This document shows, piece after piece, positions 40,401-49,064 of a DNA stretch of 64,000 nucleotides (position 1 is the stretch's first letter; every line of letters begins with the position of its first letter). The notes below the pieces were generated by a model, which worked only from the letters and a program-made list of their open reading frames with translations, did no database searches and was not told where the DNA came from. A program made the translations under genes and the position numbers. This DNA comes from Flavobacterium sp. AED (GTDB lineage: Bacteria > Bacteroidota > Bacteroidia > Flavobacteriales > Flavobacteriaceae), in assembly GCF_000812945.1 (NCBI RefSeq), contig NZ_JSYM01000002.1, positions 248,001 to 312,000 of the forward strand, read 5' to 3'.

Positions 40401-40523
40401 GGTCAAAACTTATTTACAGTAACTAAATACACAGGCTTAGATCCAGAATCTACTTCATTGATTGACAAAGGAACCTATCCTCAGTCTAAATCATTTATTT
40501 TAGGAATAAAAGTTAAACTTTAA
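37458..40523 (+). CDS. SusC/RagA TonB-dependent outer-membrane transporter
   Basis: A 1021-residue outer-membrane transporter that would take up oligosaccharides with energy from TonB. A signal peptide (~1-24, ending LCAQT) is followed by a carboxypeptidase-D-like beta-sandwich (VKGVVSDNSGPLPQVNITVKG). A TonB-box-like stretch LDEVVVVGYTSQ, a plug (residues ~115-230, with VLYVVDGVP and LKDAAAGAIYGSRAAGGVVLITTKG) and a 22-strand barrel ending in SFILGIKVKL come next. The gene follows the HTCS regulator after a terminator and precedes susD by 24 bases. The ATG at 37461 is an alternative start. The substrate is presumably the glycan handled by the GH130 and GH13 enzymes downstream. Confidence 0.97.
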   Translation: MMRKNIIYNIVLLWAILSGSALCAQTVKGVVSDNSGPLPQVNITVKGTAINTVSDFDGNFTINKVDSNAVLIFSYIGYLTKEIPVKGNSIINAILTSDSQKLDEVVVVGYTSQKKASITGAVSSVNMDDLSKTRVADVGQALQGQVAGVFVSANTGAPGDGIKIRIRGEGTLGNNDVLYVVDGVPTRDISFLNQSDVKSMSVLKDAAAGAIYGSRAAGGVVLITTKGGVSGKSSFDVDYYSGIHFATNLPKMLNTDQYLTVKDQAWHNTAGNAASAISPYAADRSRTDLANTNWQDELFTTGISKNFQASASGGSDKVQYLISGGYFGQDGIVVENNDKYQRFNFRTNVNANLSDRFKVGTNLQLSYAKQDKLSSSGDAPGIIRHALIRPPVLGVYKDVNDPTYSASNPYTDLPFYTGPNDGWSKNYEYSSNPIAIVHFTDDKRNTFQTFGNLYGEYAFLGDKSLKFRSNLGVDIQFSHNKNFGENFGDANISDTSNPYYGMGRNNRPNSLNENRGEAMTFTFSNTLNYLKTINEKHTINLLLGTENITSKSSAIGGSRQSFDNTTDPFRYLDYGSTTNIYSSGSASNWSLLSFFASGTYGYANKYFVTSTMRADASSRFGANNKWGYFPSVSGGWVVSKESFMEKVDWISNLKLRASWGQNGNQEIPNNAYQTIVDVTSDPPGVKRYGNEDIKWETTTQTNFGVDLGILKNKLSFTADYFTKKTSDILLTVGLPAVAVGVIDRTFVNAGEVSNKGFEFGLNLQNNDHAFKYNVNANIATLTNRVNKLQTFVKNITDDATHTKTEVGQPISSYYGFQFDGIYQNAAEVSSTLFANANGTQPGDIKFKDLNGDGQINADDRTFIGNPIPKVTYGFAFSSSYKNFDFSFLLQGVQGVDRYNDLKQILDYDSRPFNSTTAVLNSWHGEGTSNTTPRLTFNNNGGGNVSSVFVEDASYLRLKNLEIGYTFNTEIAGIKYLRLYASGQNLFTVTKYTGLDPESTSLIDKGTYPQSKSFILGIKVKL

Positions 40524-40547
40524 ATAAAAAATTAAAAAATATAAATT

Positions 40548-42029
40548 ATGAAAAATTTATTTAAAACGGGTATTCTATTGGGCTTGTTGTCATTGGCGAG
40601 TTGTCAAGACGAACTTACGCAAGACCCAATTGGATTAACAACGTTGGAGCAGGCAAATACGACTCCAACATTAAACACATTGGAAAAATCGGTGAGTTCA
40701 TCGTACCAATTGCTTTCCAACAGATTGAATATTTTGGCCGAATGGGATTGGGGTGGAGGTCTAGTTTTTCAAAATGATTACATCATGCAAGACATCGCAT
40801 CGGATGATATGGAGAAAAAATGGTCTTCTGATGGGGATCAACCTTGGATAGACGAAATTAATAATTTCACATTTACGTCTACTAATGGAGGACCAAACGG
40901 TTTGTGGAAATATGATTACGAAGGAATTAAAAGAATTAATGCCGCAATAGAATTATTGACAAAAGCGGATATTGAAACGGTTACCGGAATCACTGCTGCA
41001 AGAAAAAACCAATTGTTGGGTGAAGCTTATTTCTTAAGATCATACTACTATTTTTCTTTGGTAACTAATTTTGGTGATGTGCCTTTAATTCTGGCACCGG
41101 TAAAAACATATCAGGAAGCTTTTGATGTTGCAGTGAGAGCTGATAAAGGATTGGTTTGGGATAAAATAAAATCAGATTTGGTTTTAGCAAAAGCATTGTT
41201 ACCAAATTCTAAATATTCTTCTCCAACAGAAAAATGGAGAGTTTCTAAAGGTGCTGTTATTGCACTTCAGGCAAAAGCGGCTTTGTATACGGAAAAATGG
41301 ACTGAGGTTCCTACTTTAGTTGATGAGTTAGCTGGACTTGGGTTCAGTTTGAATGCTAATTATTTCGATAGTTTCAGTACCTCTAAAGAATATACTGATA
41401 ATGAAGTTATTTTTTCTTACGATCATCAATCCAATGCAACGCCAAGAAAAGGTAATGGAATTTGTGCTCCTTTGGGATGGGGATTCTTTGCTCCAAGTAC
41501 TAATTTCTTAAATTCATTTGAACCAAATGATCCAAGAAAATTATACACAGTAGATGCAGCCAATCAGAATGTGAATAAAATGTTAGGTAGTTTAGATGGT
41601 GCCAATAAAGGGAATGATGATGCGCCTACAAATAAAGTATATATGCGCTATGCAGATGCCCTGCTTTGGAAAGCTGAAGCACTTAATGAAACAGGAAATT
41701 ATTCAGGAGCGATTGCTATTATCAATCAAATTAGAGCCAGAGCAAGAACTACTGTAACGGCATTAGGAACAATTCCTCCAGTAGGAACTTTGCCAGACAG
41801 AGTAGCTTCTACAGATAAAGCGACTATAAAAGGTTGGTTAATTTCAGAAAGAAGAGCGGAACTTGGTTTCGAAAATCAAAGAATGTTGGATTTAAAAAGA
41901 TGGGGAATTGCTAAAGCAGTTATGACAGCTCATGGAAAAAGTTTCCAAGACAAACACATGTTGTATCCAATCCCTCAATCAGAAATTGATGCTTCAGCAG
42001 GTACTTTGACACAAAATCCAGGGTATTAA
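40548..42029 (+). CDS. SusD/RagB glycan-binding lipoprotein
   Basis: A 493-residue surface lipoprotein that forms a lid on the SusC barrel and binds the glycan. The signal peptide ends at the lipobox LASC (Cys near residue 19). The TPR-like helical core shows the family features AARKNQLLGEAYFLRSYYYFSLVTNFGDVP and the C-terminal ISERRAELGFENQRMLDLKRWG, ending near LYPIPQSEIDAS. It is co-transcribed with susC and followed by a terminator. Length is normal for the family. Confidence 0.97.
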   Translation: MKNLFKTGILLGLLSLASCQDELTQDPIGLTTLEQANTTPTLNTLEKSVSSSYQLLSNRLNILAEWDWGGGLVFQNDYIMQDIASDDMEKKWSSDGDQPWIDEINNFTFTSTNGGPNGLWKYDYEGIKRINAAIELLTKADIETVTGITAARKNQLLGEAYFLRSYYYFSLVTNFGDVPLILAPVKTYQEAFDVAVRADKGLVWDKIKSDLVLAKALLPNSKYSSPTEKWRVSKGAVIALQAKAALYTEKWTEVPTLVDELAGLGFSLNANYFDSFSTSKEYTDNEVIFSYDHQSNATPRKGNGICAPLGWGFFAPSTNFLNSFEPNDPRKLYTVDAANQNVNKMLGSLDGANKGNDDAPTNKVYMRYADALLWKAEALNETGNYSGAIAIINQIRARARTTVTALGTIPPVGTLPDRVASTDKATIKGWLISERRAELGFENQRMLDLKRWGIAKAVMTAHGKSFQDKHMLYPIPQSEIDASAGTLTQNPGY

Positions 42030-42069
42030 TGTTTTAATTAAAGTGGTTTGGTTTAATTAATATCCCCCT

Positions 42070-42117
42070 GAGAAGTAGCAGTTGAATTTAAAAAAGATTG
42101 CTACTTCTCTATTTTTA
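42070..42117 (+). terminator. Intrinsic terminator after susD
   Basis: Perfect 11-base arms GAGAAGTAGCA and TGCTACTTCTC with an 18-base loop and a T-rich tail. It may only attenuate, since the PUL continues on the same strand. The remaining 240 bases before the GH130 gene hold no visible gene. Confidence 0.75.
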
Positions 42118-42359
42118 TATTTTGAATTAATTTCTGATAATTAAAAGTAAAATCTAAACTCATAACGCATACACACGAATTTCATAAATCTGTACCATTT
42201 TTTTAAGTCTAATGGAAATTGATTTTCATTATATATATCTGTAAATAAATAGAATAGTTGTAAATTTTATGAATAAATTTACTGTTAAACTACTCCTTTC
42301 CGTATGTAGAAATGGATTTGGACTTAAAAAAAAAACTAAAAAACTAAAAATAGAATAGC

Positions 42360-43418
42360 ATGAAAGATATTGCAAAACGTTTTATACAAAATCCATTATT
42401 ATCTCCAGCAGATTTACCAGCCAGTAGAGAAGGTTTACAAATTACCTGTCTTCTTAATCCGGGTGTATTTCAATTTAAAGGGAAAACATGGTTGATTGTT
42501 CGCGTAGCCGAAAGACCGGAACAAAAAGAGAATATCATTTCTTTTCCTATTTTAACGGAAACAGGAGCTATTAAAATCATCGAAATTTCTACGGATGACC
42601 CGGAATTAGACGCAAGTGATGCCAGAGTCATTAATTATAAAGGAGTTGATTATTTAACTACTTTATCTCACCTGCGATTATTGTGTAGCGATGATGGGCA
42701 CCATTTCTATGAACCGGAGAATTATCCGTCTTTAGTTGGTGAAGGAATGTTGGAAACATTTGGAGTTGAAGATTGTAGGGTAACTTTTCTTGAAAATAAA
42801 TATTACCTTACCTATACCGCAGTTTCCGATAATGGAGTAGGAGTAGGTTTACGCACCACAACGGATTGGAAAAATTTTGAATCACACGGAATGATGCTGC
42901 CTCCTCACAATAAGGATTGTGCCATTTTTGACGAAAAAATTAATGGTCTGTATTACGCTTTACACCGCCCGAGTAGTGTTGATATTGGAGGAAATTATAT
43001 TTGGATCACTTCCTCTCCAGATGGACTTCACTGGGGAAATCATCATTGTATTATTAAAACAAGGGCCGGTTTATGGGATAGTAAAAGAGTGGGTGCAGGA
43101 GCTGCTCCCATAAAAACAGAAAAAGGCTGGTTGTCTATTTATCATGGAGCGAATGCAGCACATCAATATTGCTTAGGGGCTTTTTTAATGGATTTAGAAA
43201 ATCCAACAAAAGTAATTGCTCGAACAGAAGACCCTATTATGGTACCTACCGCAACCTATGAGTTGACTGGATTTTTTGGAAATGTAGTATTTACTAACGG
43301 GCATGTAATACATCCTGATGGCGATACTGTTACCATTTATTACGGTGCTTCGGATGAGTTTGTTTGTGGTGCGGAGTTTTCTATCAAAGACATTTATTCA
43401 CTTTTAAAATTTAACTAA
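42360..43418 (+). CDS. GH130 family beta-mannoside phosphorylase or hydrolase
   Basis: A 352-residue cytoplasmic enzyme (no signal peptide) of glycoside hydrolase family 130, a five-bladed propeller acting on beta-mannosides. The expected catalytic Asp is residue 138 in GVEDCRVTF. HRPSS near 202 and SIYHGAN near 259-265 are the segments that hold phosphate in phosphorylases. Family members release mannose 1-phosphate from Man-beta-1,4-Glc, Man-GlcNAc or manno-oligosaccharides, while some only hydrolyse beta-1,2-mannosides. The presence of Arg and His at these places favours a phosphorylase, but the subgroup cannot be fixed by eye. Its stop overlaps the MFS transporter start by one base (TAATG), so the two are coupled. 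Confidence 0.9.
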   Translation: MKDIAKRFIQNPLLSPADLPASREGLQITCLLNPGVFQFKGKTWLIVRVAERPEQKENIISFPILTETGAIKIIEISTDDPELDASDARVINYKGVDYLTTLSHLRLLCSDDGHHFYEPENYPSLVGEGMLETFGVEDCRVTFLENKYYLTYTAVSDNGVGVGLRTTTDWKNFESHGMMLPPHNKDCAIFDEKINGLYYALHRPSSVDIGGNYIWITSSPDGLHWGNHHCIIKTRAGLWDSKRVGAGAAPIKTEKGWLSIYHGANAAHQYCLGAFLMDLENPTKVIARTEDPIMVPTATYELTGFFGNVVFTNGHVIHPDGDTVTIYYGASDEFVCGAEFSIKDIYSLLKFN

Positions 43419-44707
43419 TGTTCAAGAAACTAAAAACAGAAATTGGTCATTTTAAAAGTCAGACCCACAATTTTCAAATACTGGTGCTTACAAATCTGGT
43501 CTATGCCATCGTTTTGCCTGTTATAGATATTTTTGTGGCTGCTTATGTGATGAGAAGTTCCAATGATCCCGTAAAAGTGGTGATTTATCAGCTTACTATT
43601 TACACAGGAATTCCGCTTACTTTTTTATTGAATGGCTATTTGTTGAAGCATTTTAACATTAGAAAATTATATTCGGCGGGAATGATGCTCAGCGGAGTTT
43701 CCATGATGATTATGATGTCGTTGAAAACACTCGATTTAGTAGGGATTGGATTTGCTGGAATTACTATGGGACTGTCTTTTGGTTTTTATTGGTCTAACCG
43801 AGATTATTTGGCATTAGCCATTACCAATGATACGAATCGAAATTATTATTATGGTTTAGAAACTTTTTTCTATACCATTATAGCAGTTATCATTCCTATT
43901 ACTATTGGTTGGTTTATTGAATCAAGTGGAGACGAAGCACAGATACATACAGCCTATTTAATCATTACGGGAATCGTGTTTTTAGTGACTGTTGCGGCAT
44001 CTATAGTTTGTTTTAGAGGAACATTTAAAAACCCGGAACAGAAACAATATGTGTTTTTTAAATTTCATCAGTTATGGTATAAACTGCTGTCCTTATCTTT
44101 GTTGAAAGGATTGGTACAAGGTTTTTTGGTAACAGCGCCAGCAATGCTTATTATGTTGTTGTTAGGTAAAGAAGGAGCATTAGGAACGGCACAGTCTATT
44201 GGAGCAATAATTGCAGCGGTAATTATGTATGTTTTAGGAAGGCTTTCTAAACCATCAGATCGTATAAAAATATTTACTGCCGGTTTGTCTTTATTTGCTT
44301 TAGGAGCTGTAATCAATGCTTTTTTATTCAATCAAACAGGCGTAATTTTATTTATCTTATTGTTACTGATTGCAAAACCATTAATGGATTTGGCGTATTT
44401 TCCAATCCAATTTAAAGTAATTGATATTGTTTCAAAAATAGAAAAGAGAGGTGAGTTTGCTTATATTCTAAATCATGAAGCGGGTTTGTTTGTAGGTCGA
44501 TTTTTGGGTGCTGGAACATTTCTTGTTTTGGCTTATGCCATCTCTACTGAAATTGCGTTGCGATACGCTATTGTAATTGTTGCCGTATTGCAGTTAAGTT
44601 CTATTTATGTTGCCAAAAAAATTATTGCAGAAGGAAAATTGCTTTCACCGGAGGAAACAGAAATTGATGTCAAAGTACTGAATGAAGTAGCAGAAAAATT
44701 GGTGTAA
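43418..44707 (+). CDS. MFS family transporter (sugar permease-like)
   Basis: A 429-residue inner-membrane protein with about twelve hydrophobic helices and an MFS-type loop between helices 2 and 3 (NIRKLYSAG). It starts in the GH130 stop codon (TAATG), a strong sign that it imports the disaccharide that GH130 splits. The closing stretch KVLNEVAEKLV is cytoplasmic. No specific sugar can be read from sequence. Confidence 0.88.
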   Translation: MFKKLKTEIGHFKSQTHNFQILVLTNLVYAIVLPVIDIFVAAYVMRSSNDPVKVVIYQLTIYTGIPLTFLLNGYLLKHFNIRKLYSAGMMLSGVSMMIMMSLKTLDLVGIGFAGITMGLSFGFYWSNRDYLALAITNDTNRNYYYGLETFFYTIIAVIIPITIGWFIESSGDEAQIHTAYLIITGIVFLVTVAASIVCFRGTFKNPEQKQYVFFKFHQLWYKLLSLSLLKGLVQGFLVTAPAMLIMLLLGKEGALGTAQSIGAIIAAVIMYVLGRLSKPSDRIKIFTAGLSLFALGAVINAFLFNQTGVILFILLLLIAKPLMDLAYFPIQFKVIDIVSKIEKRGEFAYILNHEAGLFVGRFLGAGTFLVLAYAISTEIALRYAIVIVAVLQLSSIYVAKKIIAEGKLLSPEETEIDVKVLNEVAEKLV

Positions 44708-44756
44708 TAAAACGGTTATTATTTAAAATATAGTGACAACTAAATAAAAATAAGAA

Positions 44757-46481
44757 ATGAATACTATTTTCAAAATCACTTTCGCAGGCCTGTTTTTTAT
44801 CCTTTTCGGAATAAATGGAACAGCCCAAGTTAAACAACAAAAAATAGCTCGTGTGGATCAAATGCCCAACTTGCCAAAACCATTGCAAATCATCGATTAT
44901 AAAAAACTGGCGCTCCGTTTTGATAGTACCGTATTTGATTTCAATGCCAAAGGAAAATTTTGGCCTATGGTATGGATAGACAGTAGTAAAAAGAATTTTC
45001 CTCAAGATGTTGTAGGAATGTACACTGCAGTTGGAGATGTAAGACAAGGAAAAAATAATAAAGGGATGTTTCATGAAGCTTTGGCAACTATGGGAGCCAC
45101 ATTAGGAGCTAGTTTGGTGGGAATAGACAAAAGCAAACAACAAAATCTGGACTATGTTGGAATGCTTAAAAACTATTATAATAAAGAAGCGGGTTGGGAT
45201 ATTATGATGAATAATACGTGTCCGGAAGTTGCTTTATTAGGCGGTGGTTATGGACGTGACTGGTGGTACGATGTATATCCGAATCTCTTGTTTTATGCCG
45301 TTTATGACAAATATCCTAAAGAACCGGGTTTTAAGGAAATCGCTAAAAGTATCGCAGAAAAATTTTTCAAGGCGGATTCTATATTGAATGGGAATTATGA
45401 TTATTCCTATTTTGATTATGGCAAAATGAAACCCATGAAAAATAACATCTGTGCGCAGCCGGATGCAGCAGCCGGTCATGCCTGGGTTTTGTATGCAGCG
45501 TATAAAAAGTTTGGTGATCCAAGATATTTAAAAGGAGCGATGAGTGCATTAACTGCACTAGAATCGCAACCCATAAATCCTACCTACGAATTATTAATGC
45601 CTTTTGGAGCTTATTTATCGGCAAGAATAAATGCGGAGCAAGGGAAGCAGTATGACACTAATAAAATGTTGGGTTGGAGCTTTGACGGAACCGCTGTATG
45701 TCGAGAAGGATGGGGCGTATTAGTAGGGAACTGGAATGGAATTGATATTTCAGGAATTGTGGGCAGCACGGTAGATCATGGTGGTTACGGATTTTTAATG
45801 AACACTTATGATGCGGCATGGCCATTAGTTCCTATGGTTCGATACGATCAATCGTATGCCACGGCAATTGGTAAATGGATGTTGAATGCAGCAAATGCCT
45901 CCCGTTTTTTTTACCCGCAATACATGCCGGATGAGCATGAAACGAATCCTGAACTGGCTGAAGTTTCAAAAGGAGTAATCGGTTACGAAGGCATGATTCG
46001 TCAATCCAGTTATAAAGAGCATGAACATTTAAAAGGTCCCGTGGCACAAGGTGACGGACCACTTTGGGTACTTGGAGAAAATCCAAAGGAATCTCAATTC
46101 AGTGTTTATGGAAGCGGACACGCAGGTATTTTTGGAAGTATTATCCGTGCAACTGATGTTACAGGAATATTACAATTGAATTTATTGGCGACTGATTTTT
46201 ATCATGATAAAGCCTACCCGTCTTTTTTATACTATAATCCGTATACCACTGATAAAACAGTTTCTATAACTGTCGAAAAAGGAAAAAAAGTAGATTTGTA
46301 TAATACGGTATCGGGACGTTTTGTAGCCCGAAATGTTGCTGCTGCTGCTAAAATAAAGATTGCACCAGAAAGTGCAGCAGTAATTGTTTGTGTCCCATCA
46401 GGCGGTAAAATCACGCAGCAAGGCACTAAAATGTTGGTGAATGGTATTGTGGTGGATTATAAGTTTCAACAGAAAAAATAA
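44757..46481 (+). CDS. Exported protein of unrecognised family in the PUL
   Basis: A 574-residue exported protein with a signal peptide (~1-23, ending GTAQV). I do not recognise its family. The middle is helical and rich in aromatic residues (GRDWWYDVYPNLLFYAVYDKYP, GHAWVLYAAYKKFGDPRYLKGA), which suggests an (alpha/alpha) barrel like many polysaccharide lyases and six-hairpin glycosidases. The C-terminal ~90 residues look like a beta-sandwich (TVSITVEKGKKVDLYNTVSGRFVARN). Candidate acids are Asp and Glu in QPDAAAGH and in the YMPDEHETNPE region. It lies 49 bases after the MFS gene and 12 bases before the GH13 ATG, so it is within the PUL transcript. A periplasmic glycan-cleaving role is likely but unproven. 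Confidence 0.6.
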   Translation: MNTIFKITFAGLFFILFGINGTAQVKQQKIARVDQMPNLPKPLQIIDYKKLALRFDSTVFDFNAKGKFWPMVWIDSSKKNFPQDVVGMYTAVGDVRQGKNNKGMFHEALATMGATLGASLVGIDKSKQQNLDYVGMLKNYYNKEAGWDIMMNNTCPEVALLGGGYGRDWWYDVYPNLLFYAVYDKYPKEPGFKEIAKSIAEKFFKADSILNGNYDYSYFDYGKMKPMKNNICAQPDAAAGHAWVLYAAYKKFGDPRYLKGAMSALTALESQPINPTYELLMPFGAYLSARINAEQGKQYDTNKMLGWSFDGTAVCREGWGVLVGNWNGIDISGIVGSTVDHGGYGFLMNTYDAAWPLVPMVRYDQSYATAIGKWMLNAANASRFFYPQYMPDEHETNPELAEVSKGVIGYEGMIRQSSYKEHEHLKGPVAQGDGPLWVLGENPKESQFSVYGSGHAGIFGSIIRATDVTGILQLNLLATDFYHDKAYPSFLYYNPYTTDKTVSITVEKGKKVDLYNTVSGRFVARNVAAAAKIKIAPESAAVIVCVPSGGKITQQGTKMLVNGIVVDYKFQQKK

Positions 46482-46493
46482 AAGGATTTGCTT

Positions 46494-48128
46494 ATGAAAT
46501 CGAGCATAATGATTATTGCGCTACTTTCTTTTTTTATGTTGAATAGTAGCTCAATGGCCGCACAAAATACCCAGAACTCACAAAAATGGTGGAAAGAATC
46601 GGTCTTTTATCAAATCTATATGCCCAGTTATGCGGATAGCAATGGGGATGGATATGGCGATTTTAAAGGAATGACTGATAAGTTGGATTATTTGAAATCA
46701 TTGGGAATAAAAGGAGTCTGGCTCACGCCATTTCTTACTTCTCCAAAAGTAGATAACGGTTATGATATTGCTAATTATTACGAGGTAGATCCCACTTACG
46801 GCAGTAAAGAGGATTTTGATACTTTTTTGAAGGAAGCCCATAAAAGAGGAATCAAAGTAATTATGGATATGGTGCTGAATCATACTTCTACGGAATGCAA
46901 ATGGTTTCAGGAATCCCGGAAATCAATTGACAATCCGTATCGGGATTATTACATCTGGAAAGATAAACCCAACAATTGGGAATCTTTCTTTGGCGGAACA
47001 GCCTGGCAAAAAGACACTGTAACCAACCAATACTACTATCATAAGTTTGATAAAAAAATGGCTGATCTCAACTGGTCCAATCCTAAAGTGGTTGCTGAGG
47101 TTCAAAAAGTGCTTCGATTTTGGTTGGATACAGGTGTGGATGGATTTCGATTGGATGTGATTAATTTTTTAAACACCAACGGGATTACAGCTGATAATCC
47201 TGTCAAAGACGGACTGCAAGTACATAGCAATGACATTGATCAAGAAGGTGTGAAAAATGCCATGCGAATTATAAAATCGACCGTAAACGAGTATGATAAT
47301 CGTTTCATTGTTGGCGAAATAGGAAGTGACAAAATTGAAGTCTTGAAGCAATACCAATCGCAAGATTTATTGGATGTTGTTTTTAATTTCAACTTTGGAA
47401 GCATCAAAACATTTTCTTCGCAGCGTATTTTTGAGGAATTGCAAAGTATGGAAAAAAACATGAGCAATTATCCCACTTTGTTTTTTGGAAGTCATGATAT
47501 GCCCAGAATGATGGACCGATTAGCCAATGGGAATCCTGATAAAGGGTTGGCATTAGCGGCCTTGATGCTTACCGCAAAAGGAGTTCCGTTTGTGTATTAC
47601 GGAGAAGAAATTGGTATGCATAATAGTATTGCCAAGAACTGGAAAGAAATAGTAGATATCCAAGGAAGAACCCATTATGATTTGGCTTTAGCCAAAGGTA
47701 AAAATCCTGATGAAGCACTTGTTGAAGGGAATGAGCACAACCGTGATAAATCTCGAAGTCCAATGCAATGGAATGGCAATGCTTTTGCAGGATTTTCAAC
47801 TGAAAAAACTTGGATAAAAATTAATCCGGATTATAGTCAAGTCAATGTTCATGATTTAATGAACAAAGAAAATTCTATTCTAAACAACTACAAAAAATTG
47901 ATTGCGTTACGGAATAATGAAAAAGTGTTACAATATGGAAAATATGACCTATTAGAGCATCATGATAATCAAATTTTGTTTACCCGATCTTTTGAAGGAG
48001 ACAAAATCACTGTAATCATTAACTTTGGCTTAGCAAAAGAAATCAGGCTTCCAAAAGGAGCAAAAATCCTGATGGGAAATCCAAAATTGAAATCCAATGA
48101 TTTTATTATATATAGAAACCTGCAGTAG
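46494..48128 (+). CDS. Exported GH13 alpha-glucosidase (oligo-1,6-glucosidase-like)
   Basis: A 544-residue glycoside hydrolase of family 13 with a signal peptide (MKSSIMIIALLSFFMLNSSS). The catalytic residues are intact: nucleophile Asp221 in DGFRLDVIN, acid/base Glu275 in FIVGEIGS and Asp335 in GSHDMPR. The Val after the nucleophile in DGFRLDVIN is the form usual in oligo-1,6-glucosidases and related enzymes rather than maltases. It should cleave alpha-glucosides in the periplasm. The ATG at 46494 is preferred over a TTG two codons earlier. Next to a GH130 gene this implies a glycan with both alpha-glucosyl and beta-mannosyl parts, or use of separate substrates. It ends 44 bases before the cupin gene. 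Confidence 0.92.
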   Translation: MKSSIMIIALLSFFMLNSSSMAAQNTQNSQKWWKESVFYQIYMPSYADSNGDGYGDFKGMTDKLDYLKSLGIKGVWLTPFLTSPKVDNGYDIANYYEVDPTYGSKEDFDTFLKEAHKRGIKVIMDMVLNHTSTECKWFQESRKSIDNPYRDYYIWKDKPNNWESFFGGTAWQKDTVTNQYYYHKFDKKMADLNWSNPKVVAEVQKVLRFWLDTGVDGFRLDVINFLNTNGITADNPVKDGLQVHSNDIDQEGVKNAMRIIKSTVNEYDNRFIVGEIGSDKIEVLKQYQSQDLLDVVFNFNFGSIKTFSSQRIFEELQSMEKNMSNYPTLFFGSHDMPRMMDRLANGNPDKGLALAALMLTAKGVPFVYYGEEIGMHNSIAKNWKEIVDIQGRTHYDLALAKGKNPDEALVEGNEHNRDKSRSPMQWNGNAFAGFSTEKTWIKINPDYSQVNVHDLMNKENSILNNYKKLIALRNNEKVLQYGKYDLLEHHDNQILFTRSFEGDKITVIINFGLAKEIRLPKGAKILMGNPKLKSNDFIIYRNLQ

Positions 48129-48172
48129 CATCAATTAGATCAACCGAATAATTACTTTTTAAAACAATAAAA

Positions 48173-48688
48173 ATGAATCTGAACATACCTGATACTTTAG
48201 AAAAAAGTGCTGTTTTTGAACAAATTGCAGCAGCTCTAAAACAAGAAAATTTTACCGTTATAAAACAAGATGAAACGCGTCCTTGGGGAGGTTTTTTTGT
48301 GATTGACGAAAGTCAGGCGCCAGCCTTTGCCGCTAAATTTTTTCCACAACTTGAAATGGAAACAATTAAAATTACCAATAAGCTAAGTCCGAAAATTTTG
48401 GTAGTTGCCCCAAATAAACGGTTGTCATGGCAATTTCACCATCGCAGAGCAGAAATATGGAAAATACTCTCTGGAATTGTTGGGGTAAAAACTAGTTTGA
48501 CAGATGAAGAAGGTGAACTTAAAAAACTGGCTCCGGGTACTTTTATCCAAATGGACAAAGGAGAACGTCATCGCTTGATAGGTCTAGATTCGTGGGGAAT
48601 AGTAGCCGAGATTTGGCAACATACTGACCCTGAAAATCCTTCTGATGAAGAGGATATTGTTCGTTTGCAAGATGACTTCGGCAGATAA
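48173..48688 (+). CDS. Mannose-6-phosphate isomerase-like cupin
   Basis: A 171-residue cytoplasmic single-domain cupin. It resembles the isomerase domain of type II phosphomannose isomerases: ETRPWGGFFVI near the start, the metal-site strand FHHRRAEIWKILSG, GERHRL and the closing EIWQHTDPENPSDEEDIVRLQDDFGR. Isomerisation of mannose 6-phosphate to fructose 6-phosphate would take mannose freed by GH130 into glycolysis; a phosphomannomutase, which would be needed first, is not in the window. Some databases name such proteins phosphoheptose isomerase, which I doubt. It is the last gene of the PUL and is followed by a large hairpin. Confidence 0.8.
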   Translation: MNLNIPDTLEKSAVFEQIAAALKQENFTVIKQDETRPWGGFFVIDESQAPAFAAKFFPQLEMETIKITNKLSPKILVVAPNKRLSWQFHHRRAEIWKILSGIVGVKTSLTDEEGELKKLAPGTFIQMDKGERHRLIGLDSWGIVAEIWQHTDPENPSDEEDIVRLQDDFGR

Positions 48689-48786
48689 AAAAAATGTTTT
48701 GAAAGATTGTGCCAAATTCTCATTTACCTTTTCACAATTCATTTACGGCATTAAATTTCAATTAAATAATTCAAATTTTAAGAATA

Positions 48787-48830
48787 TTAGAAAACTTCAT
48801 GTAGAACAAATTCTACATGAAGTTTTCTAA
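48787..48830. repeat. Perfect 20-base inverted repeat
   Basis: Two perfect 20-base arms around the loop CAAA, starting TTAGAAAACTTC and ending GAAGTTTTCTAA. It contains the GTAGAA-N4-TTCTAC dyad at its centre. As RNA it would be a very stable hairpin and may end the PUL transcript, though no T-run follows. Confidence 0.7.
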
Positions 48831-48868
48831 TGTTCTACAGTATGTTATTTTTAAGCTAGTTATTTTTG
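48801..48868 (+). promoter_or_regulatory. GTAGAA/TTCTAC promoter before the kinase-LuxR genes
   Basis: GTAGAA-CAAA-TTCTAC (48801-48816), 16 bases, a third half-site TTCTAC (48833-48838), 22 bases, then TATTTTTG (48861-48868), a TAnnTTTG -7 box. The same order and spacing is found at 51706-51773. The kinase start follows about 195 bases after the box; nothing else was found in the 48689-49064 gap. Confidence 0.68.
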
Positions 48869-49064
48869 TAGTCAATTATTTTGTATAAAGGAAAAAATAA
48901 ATACAAATTTCAGCGTAAAATGAATGGTATTGAAATATGTTTTTTGTGTTTTTATTAATTAAAAATATTATATTTATGTAATCTCTATCTTAAAAACACT
49001 AAATATAATTTCTGAGTTGGGATTTTATCTTAACTCATTTTTTTATTTAAATAAACAATAAATT

